From contig NC_056765.1 of the NCBI RefSeq assembly GCF_018687715.1, positions 30,836,254 through 30,900,253 on the forward strand: DNA of 64,000 bases, given 5' to 3'. The DNA is from Carya illinoinensis (lineage: Eukaryota; Streptophyta; Magnoliopsida; Fagales; Juglandaceae). This document shows, one piece after another, positions 53,662 through 64,000 of this stretch. Numbering within the stretch: position 1 is the stretch's first letter; every line of letters begins with the position of its first letter. The position numbers and the translations under genes were made by a program. The notes below the pieces were generated by a model. That model was given only the letters and a program-made list of their open reading frames with translations. It ran no database searches and was not told the origin of the DNA.

Positions 53662-53690
53662 TGCCATGTAAGCACTTTACTAAGTACTAC
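53662..53690. mobile_element. MITE, right part (split by CACTA-2)
   Basis: TGCCATGTAAGCACTTTAC continues the MITE begun at 48236; the matching stretch in the 17930 element (complement) is TATGTAAACACTTTATGAAG. Confidence 0.65.
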
Positions 53691-54534
<844 letters not shown>

Positions 54535-55617
54535 CACTACAACATTTTGTGGCTTTTTCCACAGAGGAGAGTGGTCGGAAAAAGCTAAGATTAAGTGGCA
54601 AACAAATTTTTCTCACCAAAATTTTTCATGGGACGTTGGTGGCATATAATAAGTGGCGAATACTATTTTGCCACCAATTTTTTTTTTTCATGGAAAAAGG
54701 TACATTTTTTGCACGAATCCAATTTTTGGTAAAAACTAGTTTGGTTCGTGGCAAAATTTGTTTGGATTTAAGCCGTTATGGTCCTTTAAATTTATTTACC
54801 CACTAATCTTTTTAGTCGGAAATAATACAATTCTCACGATAATATTCATGAAAAAAATGGTGGCATTAAGTTTTTTGTGATGTATCTTTTTGTGCTAAAA
54901 ACATGTTTGTAATAGATTTCGTGGTACCAAAAATAACACAATGATTTTTTGTTGTCAAACTCCATCTTTTCCCACCATCTTGTATGATTGCTAATGTTCA
55001 TTTTTCATGGAAGTCTACAATTTGGTGGCAAATGCATATTAGCTACCAAGCATATAGTGGTAAAAGTATATGCCACGAGTTACATTCATGGAAAATGCTA
55101 AGATATTTTAGAAAAAAAATATACAAAAAAAAAAAAAAAAACAGATAAGAAGAAGAAAAAAGAGAGATTTAGCCAAAAATAATCATAACAAATAGTCTAA
55201 TATAGGCTTAAATAAATGTATTCCAACATTAAAGATCAAAATTGACACGTATAATAATTTAAAAAGAAAATATTATAAAAATTTACATTTGTTTTTACAA
55301 ACTTATCCATTCCCAATACATTCAAGTTTTAGAAACCAATACCAAATCATGTCATACAAACTGAAAACTGCTCCATCACTTAATCCCAACACTTCAAAAT
55401 ATCTTAGCATTATCCAACTCCATTCCATGCTCAAACATCAACACAAATGAAGCCAAATTACCTGTAAAATAATGGGTGTCTAATCAGCTGACCTACAAAC
55501 AACTAAATTTCAAATACATCAATTAAAAAGAAACTAGCAAAAAATGAAGGGGAAAACAAATGCATAGAGAAAACAAATGCTACTTCTTCAAAGTGAAAAA
55601 GAAAGGGAACACAGTAT

Positions 55618-55713
55618 CTTTGCAACTGCCTTAGGAGGGTAATCTCCATTAAGTCTGGTATCAACACACTGCTTAAGGTTGTCTTCACAAAGTTTTGGTG
55701 TAGCCTGACAAAT
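55618..55713 (-). pseudogene. captured exon fragment of a PTI1-like protein kinase
   Basis: Reads [29 protein letters not shown] in two parts: [12 protein letters not shown] and [17 protein letters not shown]. This is the C-lobe exon of plant PTI1-like kinases (usual form ATP(R/K)LSEDKVKQCVD.(K/R)L.G(E/D)YPPKAVAK). The next expected block (LAAVAALCVQYE) is absent; the frame continues into unrelated sequence. Catalytic loops are not present. Only this segment of the kinase was found. Confidence 0.75.
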
Positions 55714-56397
55714 TTTAAAACCTTCTGTGGTACTAGAGCATGTCTTAAATTCGGACCTTAACTCCAATTTCAAAATCCAACTCTACATTTCATCCCATTT
55801 GACTAAATATTCATATGGTTACATAAATATGACACATGTTGAACGTCCATCATGAAAATTCATATATAATATATAGCAAAACTTCAATAATCTCAATTTT
55901 TTGTCAGAAAGGGAGAGATAATATCTATTCTTAAATATATTGTTTGAGATCAGGAAGAGGTAATGATAAGGTTAAATATTAAATATAAAGTACTATTAAT
56001 TCGTGAAAGGAGTACTATTATAATTCTTTAAGAAGTACTCTGCATGATCATGTATCACTATACTCCAAAATGATAAGGTTAAATGTTGTTAATTCGCTTT
56101 TTAAGAAGTGACTAATTAACACTATGCTCCAAAAAGATTAGGTCAAGAGGGAAAGGAACTTTTGATTGATTAAGAAATGTCTCGCAAGTAGTGTTACAGA
56201 GCAAAACAGAACCCAAATTGCCTAAACCAAAACAGAGTAGAATTTTTTATTACCTTATCAAGCAGTAGGTTGAACTAATTTCTCTTGTTTATAATAAAAG
56301 TAAAACAAGCTTTTCAAAATTACAAACAATAAATAAAAACAGAATATGCAAGAATACAAAAAGATACTGAAGTGAGCATTTAAAAAAAAAACTTACA

Positions 56398-56490
56398 GTG
56401 GACAACCCTGGATCAAGAGCTACTCTAGAAGAAACATCAATGCCTAGCTGTTCAATATCAACTTCTAACTTATATCCTGCTCTGGTACAT
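56398..56490 (-). pseudogene. captured exon-like fragment, origin not recognised
   Basis: On the minus strand an open stretch reads AGYKLEVDIEQLGIDVSSRV then ALDPGLST, ending at a GTAAG donor near 56397. It looks like a real exon (codon-like composition, splice border), but I cannot name the source gene. Confidence 0.45.
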
Positions 56491-56663
56491 GAATATTGGA
56501 ACTTCTAAATTAATATAACATGCTCAACTAAGCTACTGCATCAATGATACTCAACTAAGTTGCTCCAGGAGAGTAAATAAATAGGATTGATATTGCTTTA
56601 TAAAAATCACCAAGCTAGTCATCATTGATCCCATAAACATAAGTACTACAATAAGATGCTAAC

Positions 56664-56733
56664 CTTGAGATGCCCTCTTTCATGGAAAACCCATTTGCTA
56701 AGTTCAGTAAAAATGTTTGAATTATACATGAAC
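56664..56733 (-). pseudogene. captured exon of the 48-kDa oligosaccharyltransferase subunit (OST48/DDOST)
   Basis: A 70-bp exon with acceptor (attgtag) and donor (GTTAGC) on the minus strand reads FMYNSNIFTELSKWVFHERG then HLK. TELSKWVFHERGHLK matches the region of OST48 just after its first domain (animal proteins have LSRWVFKEEGVLR), a subunit of the ER N-glycosylation complex. One exon only, so not functional by itself. Confidence 0.65.
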
Positions 56734-57116
56734 CTACAATTTTCAAGACAAAATATACTGCTAAATAAAACAGCTGCCAGTATTCTTTAAAAAAGAAAAA
56801 AAAAAACTAAGTTGCCAGCCTAGTACCAACATGACAGTTAGAATCTACTAGTTTGAACAAAATCGTTGGTTGCTTGCTTAGACTATTAATCTTGAAGAAA
56901 AGTGTTAAAAAATACAAATTCTCATATCCACTAGTTTAACACATAGTCGTAAAGGTTAAACATAATCAAAACTATTAATCAAATTCAATATTAAAAACAG
57001 AAGATCTTCTCAATATTAAAAAGAGTAGAAATAAGTATACAAAGTCTGAAATTAGTTAAGATAAACTACTCCATGTGAAATCTAAAGCACACCTACTTGA
57101 AAGAAAGTTGTAATAC

Positions 57117-57193
57117 TTGCAGATGACTTTTCACATGAAAAATGGTCAATCCATCTGAGCCCATCAAATTCAGTATTGCCTTTGGGGTTGCCC
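57117..57193 (-). pseudogene. captured MYB-CC (PHR1-like) DNA-binding exon
   Basis: A 77-bp exon with acceptor (caatag) and donor (GTATTA) reads ATPKAILNLMGSDGLTIFHV then KSHLQ. This is the second half of the GARP/MYB-like domain of PHR1/PHL transcription factors (usual ATPKGVLKLM...GLTIYHVKSHLQKYR), and 77 bp is the size I expect for that exon. Neighbouring exons of the factor were not found. Confidence 0.8.
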
Positions 57194-57532
57194 CTATTGT
57201 CAATCATTAAAGAAATCATTAGAATAATGTAATTTTTATTCGAAATTTTAATGATGATTTTCCCTTAGTGTACTGGGCTACAGAGTGGACAATGCTACCA
57301 GTATTCATTAAAGTGGACAATGAAGCATGCATACATTAAAGTGGACAATGAAGCATGCATACATTTGGCCTACTCAGCATTACTTTGTCTGTTGCAGTTC
57401 TTGGCAGGCAAAGACATTAAAATTATAAACAATCAAACATCAATTATATAACAATGGAACTTTAAGGAGCAAAAGTTAGATGAATATTTGACTTTGCAAT
57501 GGATTTAATAAAAAGAACTTACCTCTCCAGAC

Positions 57533-57592
57533 CTATAGTGCCCTTCTTGCATAGGAGCAATATGGCATACAAATAAATAATCTGGGTGCCCC
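57533..57592 (-). pseudogene. captured exon-like fragment, origin not recognised
   Basis: On the minus strand, after a TTTCAG acceptor, HPDYLFVCHIAPMQEGHYRS then GE runs to a GTAAG donor. Looks like a genuine exon with both borders; source gene not identified. Confidence 0.45.
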
Positions 57593-58029
57593 TGAAATGT
57601 TAGCCTAACACACACACATAGCTCACCTAACAGTTTTCTGCCATTAGACACCCAAACCACATCCAATAAAGTTAAGATATTAACTTTAGAATCTGAAATC
57701 CTTAAACCTTATTGAAGCACAGGAAAAAAATCCATCATTTTTGTCACATTTCAATGCAACAGACTACAGAAACAAGTAACAAGTACTTATACCTTCATGC
57801 TGGTCACACGAAACAATAGAAAGAAGATATAGAGTCAAACACCCAATCATGACCAATCGGAAAAATTGAAATCCCTATAAGCCTCATTACTCTGTAAATG
57901 CAAAACTCGTGGACCTTGATTCTCGTTGTGTTCAGTTCAACAACCAAAATTGCAATAATAACACAAAAATTAGAAACAGAAGAAATGTTCTTCGAAGAGC
58001 AAGAAACCAAAGTCCTTAATAATAGGCAT

Positions 58030-58485
58030 TTGGGAAATATGTAAAGAAGCAATAGAGATTAGGGTTTCTTCCCCGAGTACCCATTTCTGCGTCTTGGAGC
58101 TTCCCTGCGGCTGAGCTATGTCTCTTGCAATGAAACCCTAGAAAAATGATTGCAAAGAGAAGGAAAAAAGAAATGGGCGAGGGTGGGGCGGCGCTGAAGG
58201 AGATAGTGAAATGCGTTTTGTTTTAGGGCTTGGGTATGCGGGTTGCGACAATGTCGTGGAGAAGTAGAGAGGGAACTTGGCCGGTCTCGAGGAAGAGGAG
58301 ATCAGGGAGAGAGAGGCTTCGTGGGAGGCTGGGCTGAGGAGATGGTGGCGTGGCGCTGCAGTGATGGCGGCGGCTGGGCTGTGGCCTGAGGAGAAGAGAG
58401 GGAACACGGGAGAGAAGTATTGAGAGAAGTCTGAAATCGAATTGGGGAAAAAATATTGCACTTGCACTTAAACGGCGTAGCTTTA
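58030..58485 (-). promoter_or_regulatory. GC-rich region at the 5' end of the captured exons in CACTA-3
   Basis: A GC- and CpG-rich block in an AT-rich neighbourhood, upstream (minus strand) of all captured exons. It has plant 5'-UTR-like phrases (CTAGGGTTT, GAAACCCTAATCTC) and an ATG at about 58085 giving MGTRGRNPN. It may be a captured host promoter/leader that drives a chimeric transcript. The proline/serine-rich frame on this strand is probably not a protein. Confidence 0.45.
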
Positions 58486-58913
58486 GGTGATTTTAATTAA
58501 AATAGAAAATATGTATAGCTTTTTTACGGCTAAAAATATTCGTGGGAATTACATATTTAGTAATAGATAAAAATAAATAAGCCACGCAGATGAGGATATA
58601 AATTAAATAATTTTTTGTGACGAATTTATTCTGCAGTAAAAAGACAATTTAAGTCGTGGCAATAACTATTTTTCCACTAAAAGCCCATATACTGCTCATG
58701 TTTATTATCCAGGAAACAAATTGGTAACAAAAACTACGGATGTGGTGGGAAAAAATTTTTTGCCATCAAACATTATGGACGACGACAATCTTATAGAAAA
58801 AGGCCTATATTTATTCTCTCTAATAATTTTGGTGGCAAAATGCCACTTTTTTCCATGACAGTAAATTGCGGAAAAAAAAGTCATGGCAAAAGCCAGTATT
58901 TGTTGTAGTGAAT

Positions 58914-58939
58914 AGAACCTGTAGAGAGAATATTTTGAA

Positions 58940-58974
<35 letters not shown>

Positions 58975-61680
58975 TTGTTCAGTAATAAACTTTGCATGAA
59001 AATCAAACTGAATTTCTCGTAAAAATTTTGATCATTTACTGCTATACGTACGTGATGTCTCTGCTGGCATAGTTTGGCTTTGATGTTGTATTATTAGTTG
59101 TGTGTTGTTTGATCAGATGCTACCATAATGATCATATATACTTAGGATTATTAGGACTGAATGCGCGCGACAGCGCTGCATGCATGCAATAACTTATGAT
59201 TATTAGGACTGAAGTGGTGGTGGCAAAGACTTAATTAGTGCCATTAGTACTCGAATGTGTTGGGTGTTGCTCTTTTTGGTTAACCACCAAAGACTTAATT
59301 AGTGCCATTAGTACTCGAATGTGTTGGGTGTTGCTCTTTTTGGTTAGTCCCACATGAGTAGGAAATGAAAATGAGCAAAGCCCTTATGCTTATAAAATGA
59401 GGCTAATCCTCCTTAGTTTAGTGTACCAGTCACATGTTTAGTTAGTAACTTGTGATTTTAAAAAAATTCTTCTGTTATCTTTTTTTTGTAAAATGTGAAG
59501 AAGTGAGAGTTAAAATTTTTCTAGTAGAGAAGTTATATGGGTGCATTTGGAGTGAGAAGAAAATTTATACAATTATAATAATTTTTCACATAGTCAATTT
59601 TCTTATTTGAGTATGGTGGTTTTTCTTTTGTTTTAAGAGTTTTTCATTTAAAATATTATGTTGTTATTATTTTTCTATTTTTTTTTATATTTATGCAAAA
59701 GATATATCCTAGAAGGTAAATTTAAGAGGATCAAATTCCCAAAGAATGTTTTATTTTTTTATTTTTTTTCGCTTCACATTTTAGGTCCTATAATTTACTA
59801 CTCATTTCAGGTGCCTACAGGAATTCAAGGCTGCAAATAATTTTGACTTATCTTGATTTTGGCCACATAAATTACAAGCTGTAAATAGGTTGAGAAAAAA
59901 AGATTAATTAAAAAATAATAATTTAAGTAAAAATTAATGATTAATTAACATTATAGATAATGTAGTTTAAAATATGAAAAAAACTATATATATTATTATT
60001 AAAAATATATATTATATTATTATTTTGATTAATCTTACATAAAATCTTGACTTTAAAAATTTTGATTTTATGGAAAATATATAATTTTAACTAAATTTAA
60101 AAGAGACGCTCATAGAAATTTGGTGACAAAGGCTACTCCCTATCTTGGTACACTAAAATATCTAGGTTGTCTTATCGTAATTCGGAAACCTTGAAAAGTC
60201 TACACGTACGCTACAACATCTTAAATGGCATCTTAAAACAACCCGCCATATATTGTCTTCACAAAAGAGAAAAAGACGAAAACAAAATAAATAAAAAGAA
60301 AAATAATAGATATACCGTACTTTTTACAATTTTTTGTATAATTAATAATATTTAAATGAATAATATTTTTATAAAATAATTTATAAAAATAACATCACTT
60401 TATATTTTTCTTTTAAAATATAATTATAAACAATTATAAAAAATGTTATACATATATTATTACTCAAATAAAAAACATACATTCGTACAAATAATCTATT
60501 CTCATTAATTTAGTTTTTAGTTATAAAAAATAATATTTATAATTATAAAATATGTAAATATCGTAATATTTTTATAAAAATAAATAAATATAAAATTTAT
60601 AAAAAAATAAATTTTTAATAATAAATTTTATTCCTTTTAAAATGAATTTACAACTTTACATAATTCACAATTCACTCTTTGATGTCGTATTAGTCGTGTG
60701 TTGTCTAGATCAGATGCTACCTGCATCATGATCCTATATACTTACGCGGCTGTACCTACTGATACATATGCAACAAAAAGATGATAAATCAATATGAGGT
60801 GATGTGATGAGCTGTTAATCAGTGGCAATACGAGGCAAAGAGCTAGTTGAGATGTTATAATTGGTAGTCGTACGCCGGCCTTAGCCATGGAGATTGATGT
60901 GGTCTGTACGTAAATTGGGTGTTCGCGTTGTCCTAATATCGAATCATCGATTGCCATGTCGTCGGAGCTTATGCCGTATTCGTGATTGGGTTGTTTTGTC
61001 TTGTATTTTATTTTGCGGATTTGTCTGTTTATTTAATTTTAATATAAAAATATGCTGTTGGACTTTTTATTTATAATAATTGTTTTTCTTATTTATTTAT
61101 ATTAATAAGTTATAGTTATAATTTTGTTTATTGAATGAGTACAATAAAATATATTTATATTAAAAAAATTAATCCACGTCTAATTAATTAGGCGCGCATG
61201 CGTTATATATTCCCACGTGAATGCGACAGAGCTCTGCACGCAAGACATATTATATTGTACTGGACTTATAATTTTGCTGATCCTTTTGTCTTTGAAAGGA
61301 CTTGAATCACGGGATCCATCGAGATACCATGGACCACCTGGGTGGGAGATGTGGATGTACAATGTACATTTTCCATGCATCCAGTTCATCAATCAATGCA
61401 ACTGTTCTTACGTACGATCAATAGCTAGCTAGCTGTGGATCACCACATGAAACGAACGAATCTAATTACATCTTCTCAAATTTGTCATGGTGCAATCATT
61501 TTTATATTATTTTTATATAATTATTAAAAAATAAAATATATAAAAATAGTTGTATATAAAATTTTTGATACATGATCATCTACTCGATCCATCGATCATG
61601 ATAAGTTTGTCATATATATTTATACATTCAAATAAGAGGCAAGTGACCTAAAACGTGTTAGAATTAAGTAATTTCACGAA
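58914..61680. other. intergenic, AT-rich, short duplications only
   Basis: (TA)n at 58943-58970. A 59-bp exact tandem duplication lies at 59224-59346. Around 60680-60750 GTGTGTTGTCTAGATCAGATGCTACC resembles 59098-59125 (GTGTGTTGTTTGATCAGATGCTACC), followed in both by ATGATC.TATATACTTA. No gene recognised; frames are short and family-less. Confidence 0.45.
59224..59346 (+). repeat. exact 59-bp tandem duplication
   Basis: CAAAGACTTAATTAGTGCC... to ...CTCTTTTTGGTTA at 59224-59282 is repeated without change at 59288-59346 (offset 64). Identity implies a recent event. Confidence 0.95.
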
Positions 61681-62225
61681 CGTATGTTCTTCGCTCGTTG
61701 GACGGCAATGAGTGTGGGTCAGCAGTACTGGACCACGACACGACCCGTCTACATCTGGTGCCTACGTTAGTTTTAGCAGTACTGCATCATCTACTGATCC
61801 GTTTCAATCTCGATGTTTTTATTATTTAGATTATAATTTTAAATTTATAATTAATTTTATAATTTTTATAAATATTATAATTTTAAAATTTAAGCAAAAT
61901 TATATTAAATTTAATAAAATCAAATAAATTAATTTTAAATCTATTTAATTAATTTAAAATAAATAATATTATATCGTGTTAATGTGTTTTATAATATTTA
62001 TTAATAGATTAAAAGAAATTAACACGACATATTATTTTAATAAATTATATTAAGATTTAAAACAATAGACTTAATAAGTAGCGTTAGAATTAATTTATAT
62101 AATATAATATATATGATTTGAAACGACTTAAATACGAGTTATTAACGCGATTTGACATTAACACGTACGTTTGTTCTTCGCTCGTTGGACGGCAATGAGT
62201 GTGGGTCAGCAGCACTGGACCATGA
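61678..62225 (+). repeat. near-identical 57-bp direct repeats flanking an AT-rich insert
   Basis: TGTTCTTCGCTCGTTGGACG through GTGGGTCAGCAG(T/C)ACTGGACCA(C/T)GAC occurs at 61685-61739 and 62172-62225 with two or three differences. The roughly 430 bp between has CACGACCCG near its left end and ATTAACACG at its right and is otherwise very AT-rich with inverted CGTGTTAAT/ATTAACACGAC motifs. It could be a small element or a deletion-scarred duplication. Confidence 0.75.
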
Positions 62226-63119
62226 CTGTACGTGTAACGCCATTAATATATGCAACAAATGTTGGGTTGGTAAGAATAATCATGTGGTCTTGAAGGGTTG
62301 GCATGTTTAATTATTATTTGTTTTGTAGGGCAATCTTTTTCAGTTTTGTTAGAATCGACCATCAATTAATTAAGATCATCATCATCTTAAATTTTGTAAG
62401 AAAACATCACATTTTTCACTTTAATTTTCTATAAGTAACCATGCATTCATGAAGTTATGGCCACAAGTATTGACATGCATGACAAGACTGATCACATAGT
62501 TTACAAGAGGGGAATGTAAATATAATTTTGCCATTTCAATATAAATTAATTCTTCCTCATATTTTGAAAAATTTTAGTCGGTAATATTATCTTATAAATA
62601 AATTGTACGAGAAATGTTTGAAATCTCGATAATGGGTATTGAGCATTTCTCTTGATAATTTTTTTTATTATTTTTTACTAACTAATTAAATAAATATTTT
62701 TTATTAATATTTTGAATTTTATTTTTTTAAAATATTTTAAAAATACATTAAAAATTTATTATTATTATTATTTTTTTACACTTATTGGAACCGAGTCAGT
62801 GGCTGTAGAGCCACTCAAATTGGCAATGAAGTTGATCTTTTAATTATATGATAGGCATGTTATAATGCATGCGTGTCAAGTCAATAGTAATATACGTAGA
62901 TGTTTCACTTGAGATCTCACGAGAATTTAGAACTTTGTGGCTTGCACGTTGTAGAAAAAAAATACATATAATTAATATATTTCTATATTTATATTTTGTT
63001 TTTCATTCCATAGGAATTCATGATGTGCTTACCGTTGTATTCAAATCCAGTTCAAACAAGTTTATGTTGTGATATGAATTATCTAGCTACTTAAAAGTTT
63101 CGAAACTGAATTTTGGTTT
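62226..63119. other. intergenic, nothing recognised
   Basis: AT-rich; no family, splice structure or repeat boundary seen. Confidence 0.4.
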
Positions 63120-63360
63120 GAGTTTGGGCAAGTTTGACAAGTGAGATGAGATATAAAATTCTACTCTTATCTCATCTCATAGTGATTTCATTTTTTTTCA
63201 AATTTTTACATAAAATATAATAAACAATTCAATTTTTTCAAATTCTAAAATAATAATAATATTAAAAAATAATATTTTAAATTTTCATTCAAAATAAAAA
63301 AATTCTCATTTCACTATTCAAACCTACCAAAATCTTGCAAAGCTACTTAAAAAAACCTAC
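63120..63360. mobile_element. MITE of the GAGATGAGAT family
   Basis: Left end GTTTGGGCAAGTTTGACAAG with GTGAGATGAGATATAAAATT; right side ...CATTTCACTATTCAAACCTACC as the rough inverse (GGTAGGTTTGAATAGTGAAATG). Non-coding, AT-rich middle. Confidence 0.55.
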
Positions 63361-63960
63361 TCGAATTTGTCAATAGATTAAATTCGGTTGGGACTCAATA
63401 TATTTATGATTGTAGAATTTTTTATTTTTTATTTTCTTCTTAAAACTAGGAATCCATAATCCTAAATCCCAATGCACATTTCTAGAACGCTAGATTCACT
63501 TGGGGCCAATATGGAAACATGACAACTGTTTTAAAATATTTTCAAATTCACTATTATTTAAAAATATCACGAGATATTCTTATTAATCATCATGTTTTAA
63601 AATTTAATAAAACATCTTTATTTAAATTATTTCACTATTATTTATAAAATTTTTATTTTATATCATTTTCAAAACATCTGATCCTTAGTATCCAAACGAG
63701 TCCTTAATTAAACACAACGTTGATCCTCTTGTACCTTTCATGCATCCTATGTTGCTTGAAATTAACCTAAATACTAAATTTTCTTTGTCCTACCTTGGCC
63801 TATCATGTCTCCTTCTAGCCTAGTTCTTATCTCCGACTATAATTTTGTGAAGATAATATAGATTAAGCATTTCTAACCCTTTATCCATACAGAGTCAACT
63901 GCATCCATACGTGCATGCTGTTTCAATATATAACATAATTTTTGTAAATCTAGTTACGTT
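63361..63960. other. intergenic with one further MITE-like stretch
   Basis: 63500-63715 ends in TATCCAAACGAGTCC and has ATTATTTAAAAATATCACGAG inside; probably another small element of the same kind. No gene. Confidence 0.4.
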
Positions 63961-63963
63961 AGA

Positions 63964-64000
63964 GCACTGACATTCGCTTAACCAAATATCAGTTAAGTCT
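63964..64000. mobile_element. possible Harbinger-type MITE start, cut by window edge
   Basis: GAGCACTGACATTCGCTTAACC resembles the left end of the element at 28734 (GAGCACTAGCATTGG). The preceding bases are TTA (63960-63962 region). Only 37 bp are visible. Confidence 0.35.

Larger units (their letters stand above)
54535..58910. mobile_element. CACTA-3: Pack-type CACTA carrying fragments of several host genes
   Basis: 4376 bp. Ends CACTACAACATTTTGTGGC (54535) and GCCAGTATTTGTTGTAGTG (58910), flanked by a perfect AAT duplication (54532-54534 and 58911-58913). Subterminal repeats of GTGGCAAA/TTTGCCAC type crowd both ends (54540-55090 and 58615-58890). There is no transposase. Instead the interior holds exon-like pieces, all in minus-strand orientation, of a MYB-CC factor, OST48 and a PTI1-like kinase plus two unassigned exons, and a GC-rich region at 58140-58480 that could supply a promoter. 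Intact ends suggest it could still be moved by a transposase supplied elsewhere; the right TIR is close to that of the autonomous-looking element at 1-8791. Confidence 0.9.

Noticed and set aside
58138..58467. 109-residue Ser/Pro-rich minus-strand frame in CACTA-3
   Set aside because: Low-complexity reading of a GC-rich leader-like block; no family features, and it lies where a 5' region is expected.

Overview
This is nuclear DNA from a woody flowering plant (eudicot). Genes carry many introns with GT/AG borders, intergenic DNA is AT-rich, and most of the window is transposable elements at several stages of decay. Several small elements (e.g. 63120-63360 and 63500-63715) resemble the short 'GTTTGGAT...GAGATGAGAT' repeats I associate with the walnut/pecan family (Juglandaceae, Fagales). 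That placement is an inference. No bacterial, organellar, tRNA, rRNA or CRISPR sequence was seen.

Layout. 1-8791 is the right part of a CACTA (En/Spm) DNA transposon. It carries the end of a TNPD-like transposase (26-1163), a complete spliced TNPA-like gene (3910-6415) and a right end packed with TTGCCAA-type repeats. It sits inside the leucine-rich-repeat exon of a CC-NB-LRR resistance gene on the minus strand (10784 down to 8792), so the receptor is cut off after residue 664. 11.3-22.7 kb is a graveyard of duplicated pieces: two broken beta-glucosidase copies, the 3' end of a lipoxygenase, and a second copy of the NLR upstream flank. A Ty3 chromovirus-type retrotransposon (11946-17527) splits exon 3 of one beta-glucosidase relic. 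20.9-27.5 kb holds a probable U-box gene relic and a branched-chain aminotransferase relic.

Two intact-looking genes form the core. A 13-exon GH1 beta-glucosidase (29781-36621, +, 508 aa) and a 9-exon chloroplast-type lipoxygenase (45405-37608, -, 919 aa) converge tail to tail. In both models the exon lengths sum to whole codons and every splice junction keeps frame. The relics at 11.9-18.4 kb keep the same order and orientation, so this was once a tandem array of beta-glucosidase/lipoxygenase units next to NLR genes.

The right third is again transposon-rich: a LINE tail (47.0-48.1 kb), a 5.3 kb CACTA element (48340-53661) nested inside a MITE, a (TC)63 tract, and a 4.4 kb CACTA element (54535-58910, TSD AAT). 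The last element contains exon-like fragments of at least three unrelated host genes (PTI1-like kinase, 48-kDa oligosaccharyltransferase subunit, MYB-CC/GARP factor), all on one strand, which makes it a gene-capturing Pack-CACTA. 58.9-64 kb has only AT-rich DNA, short duplications and MITEs.

The genes do not form an operon. Lipoxygenase (oxylipin/jasmonate), beta-glucosidase (release of glucosylated defence compounds) and the NLR are all plausible defence functions, but any coordination is speculation. The most noteworthy content is the chain of datable insertion events, several with a paralogous empty site inside this same window.
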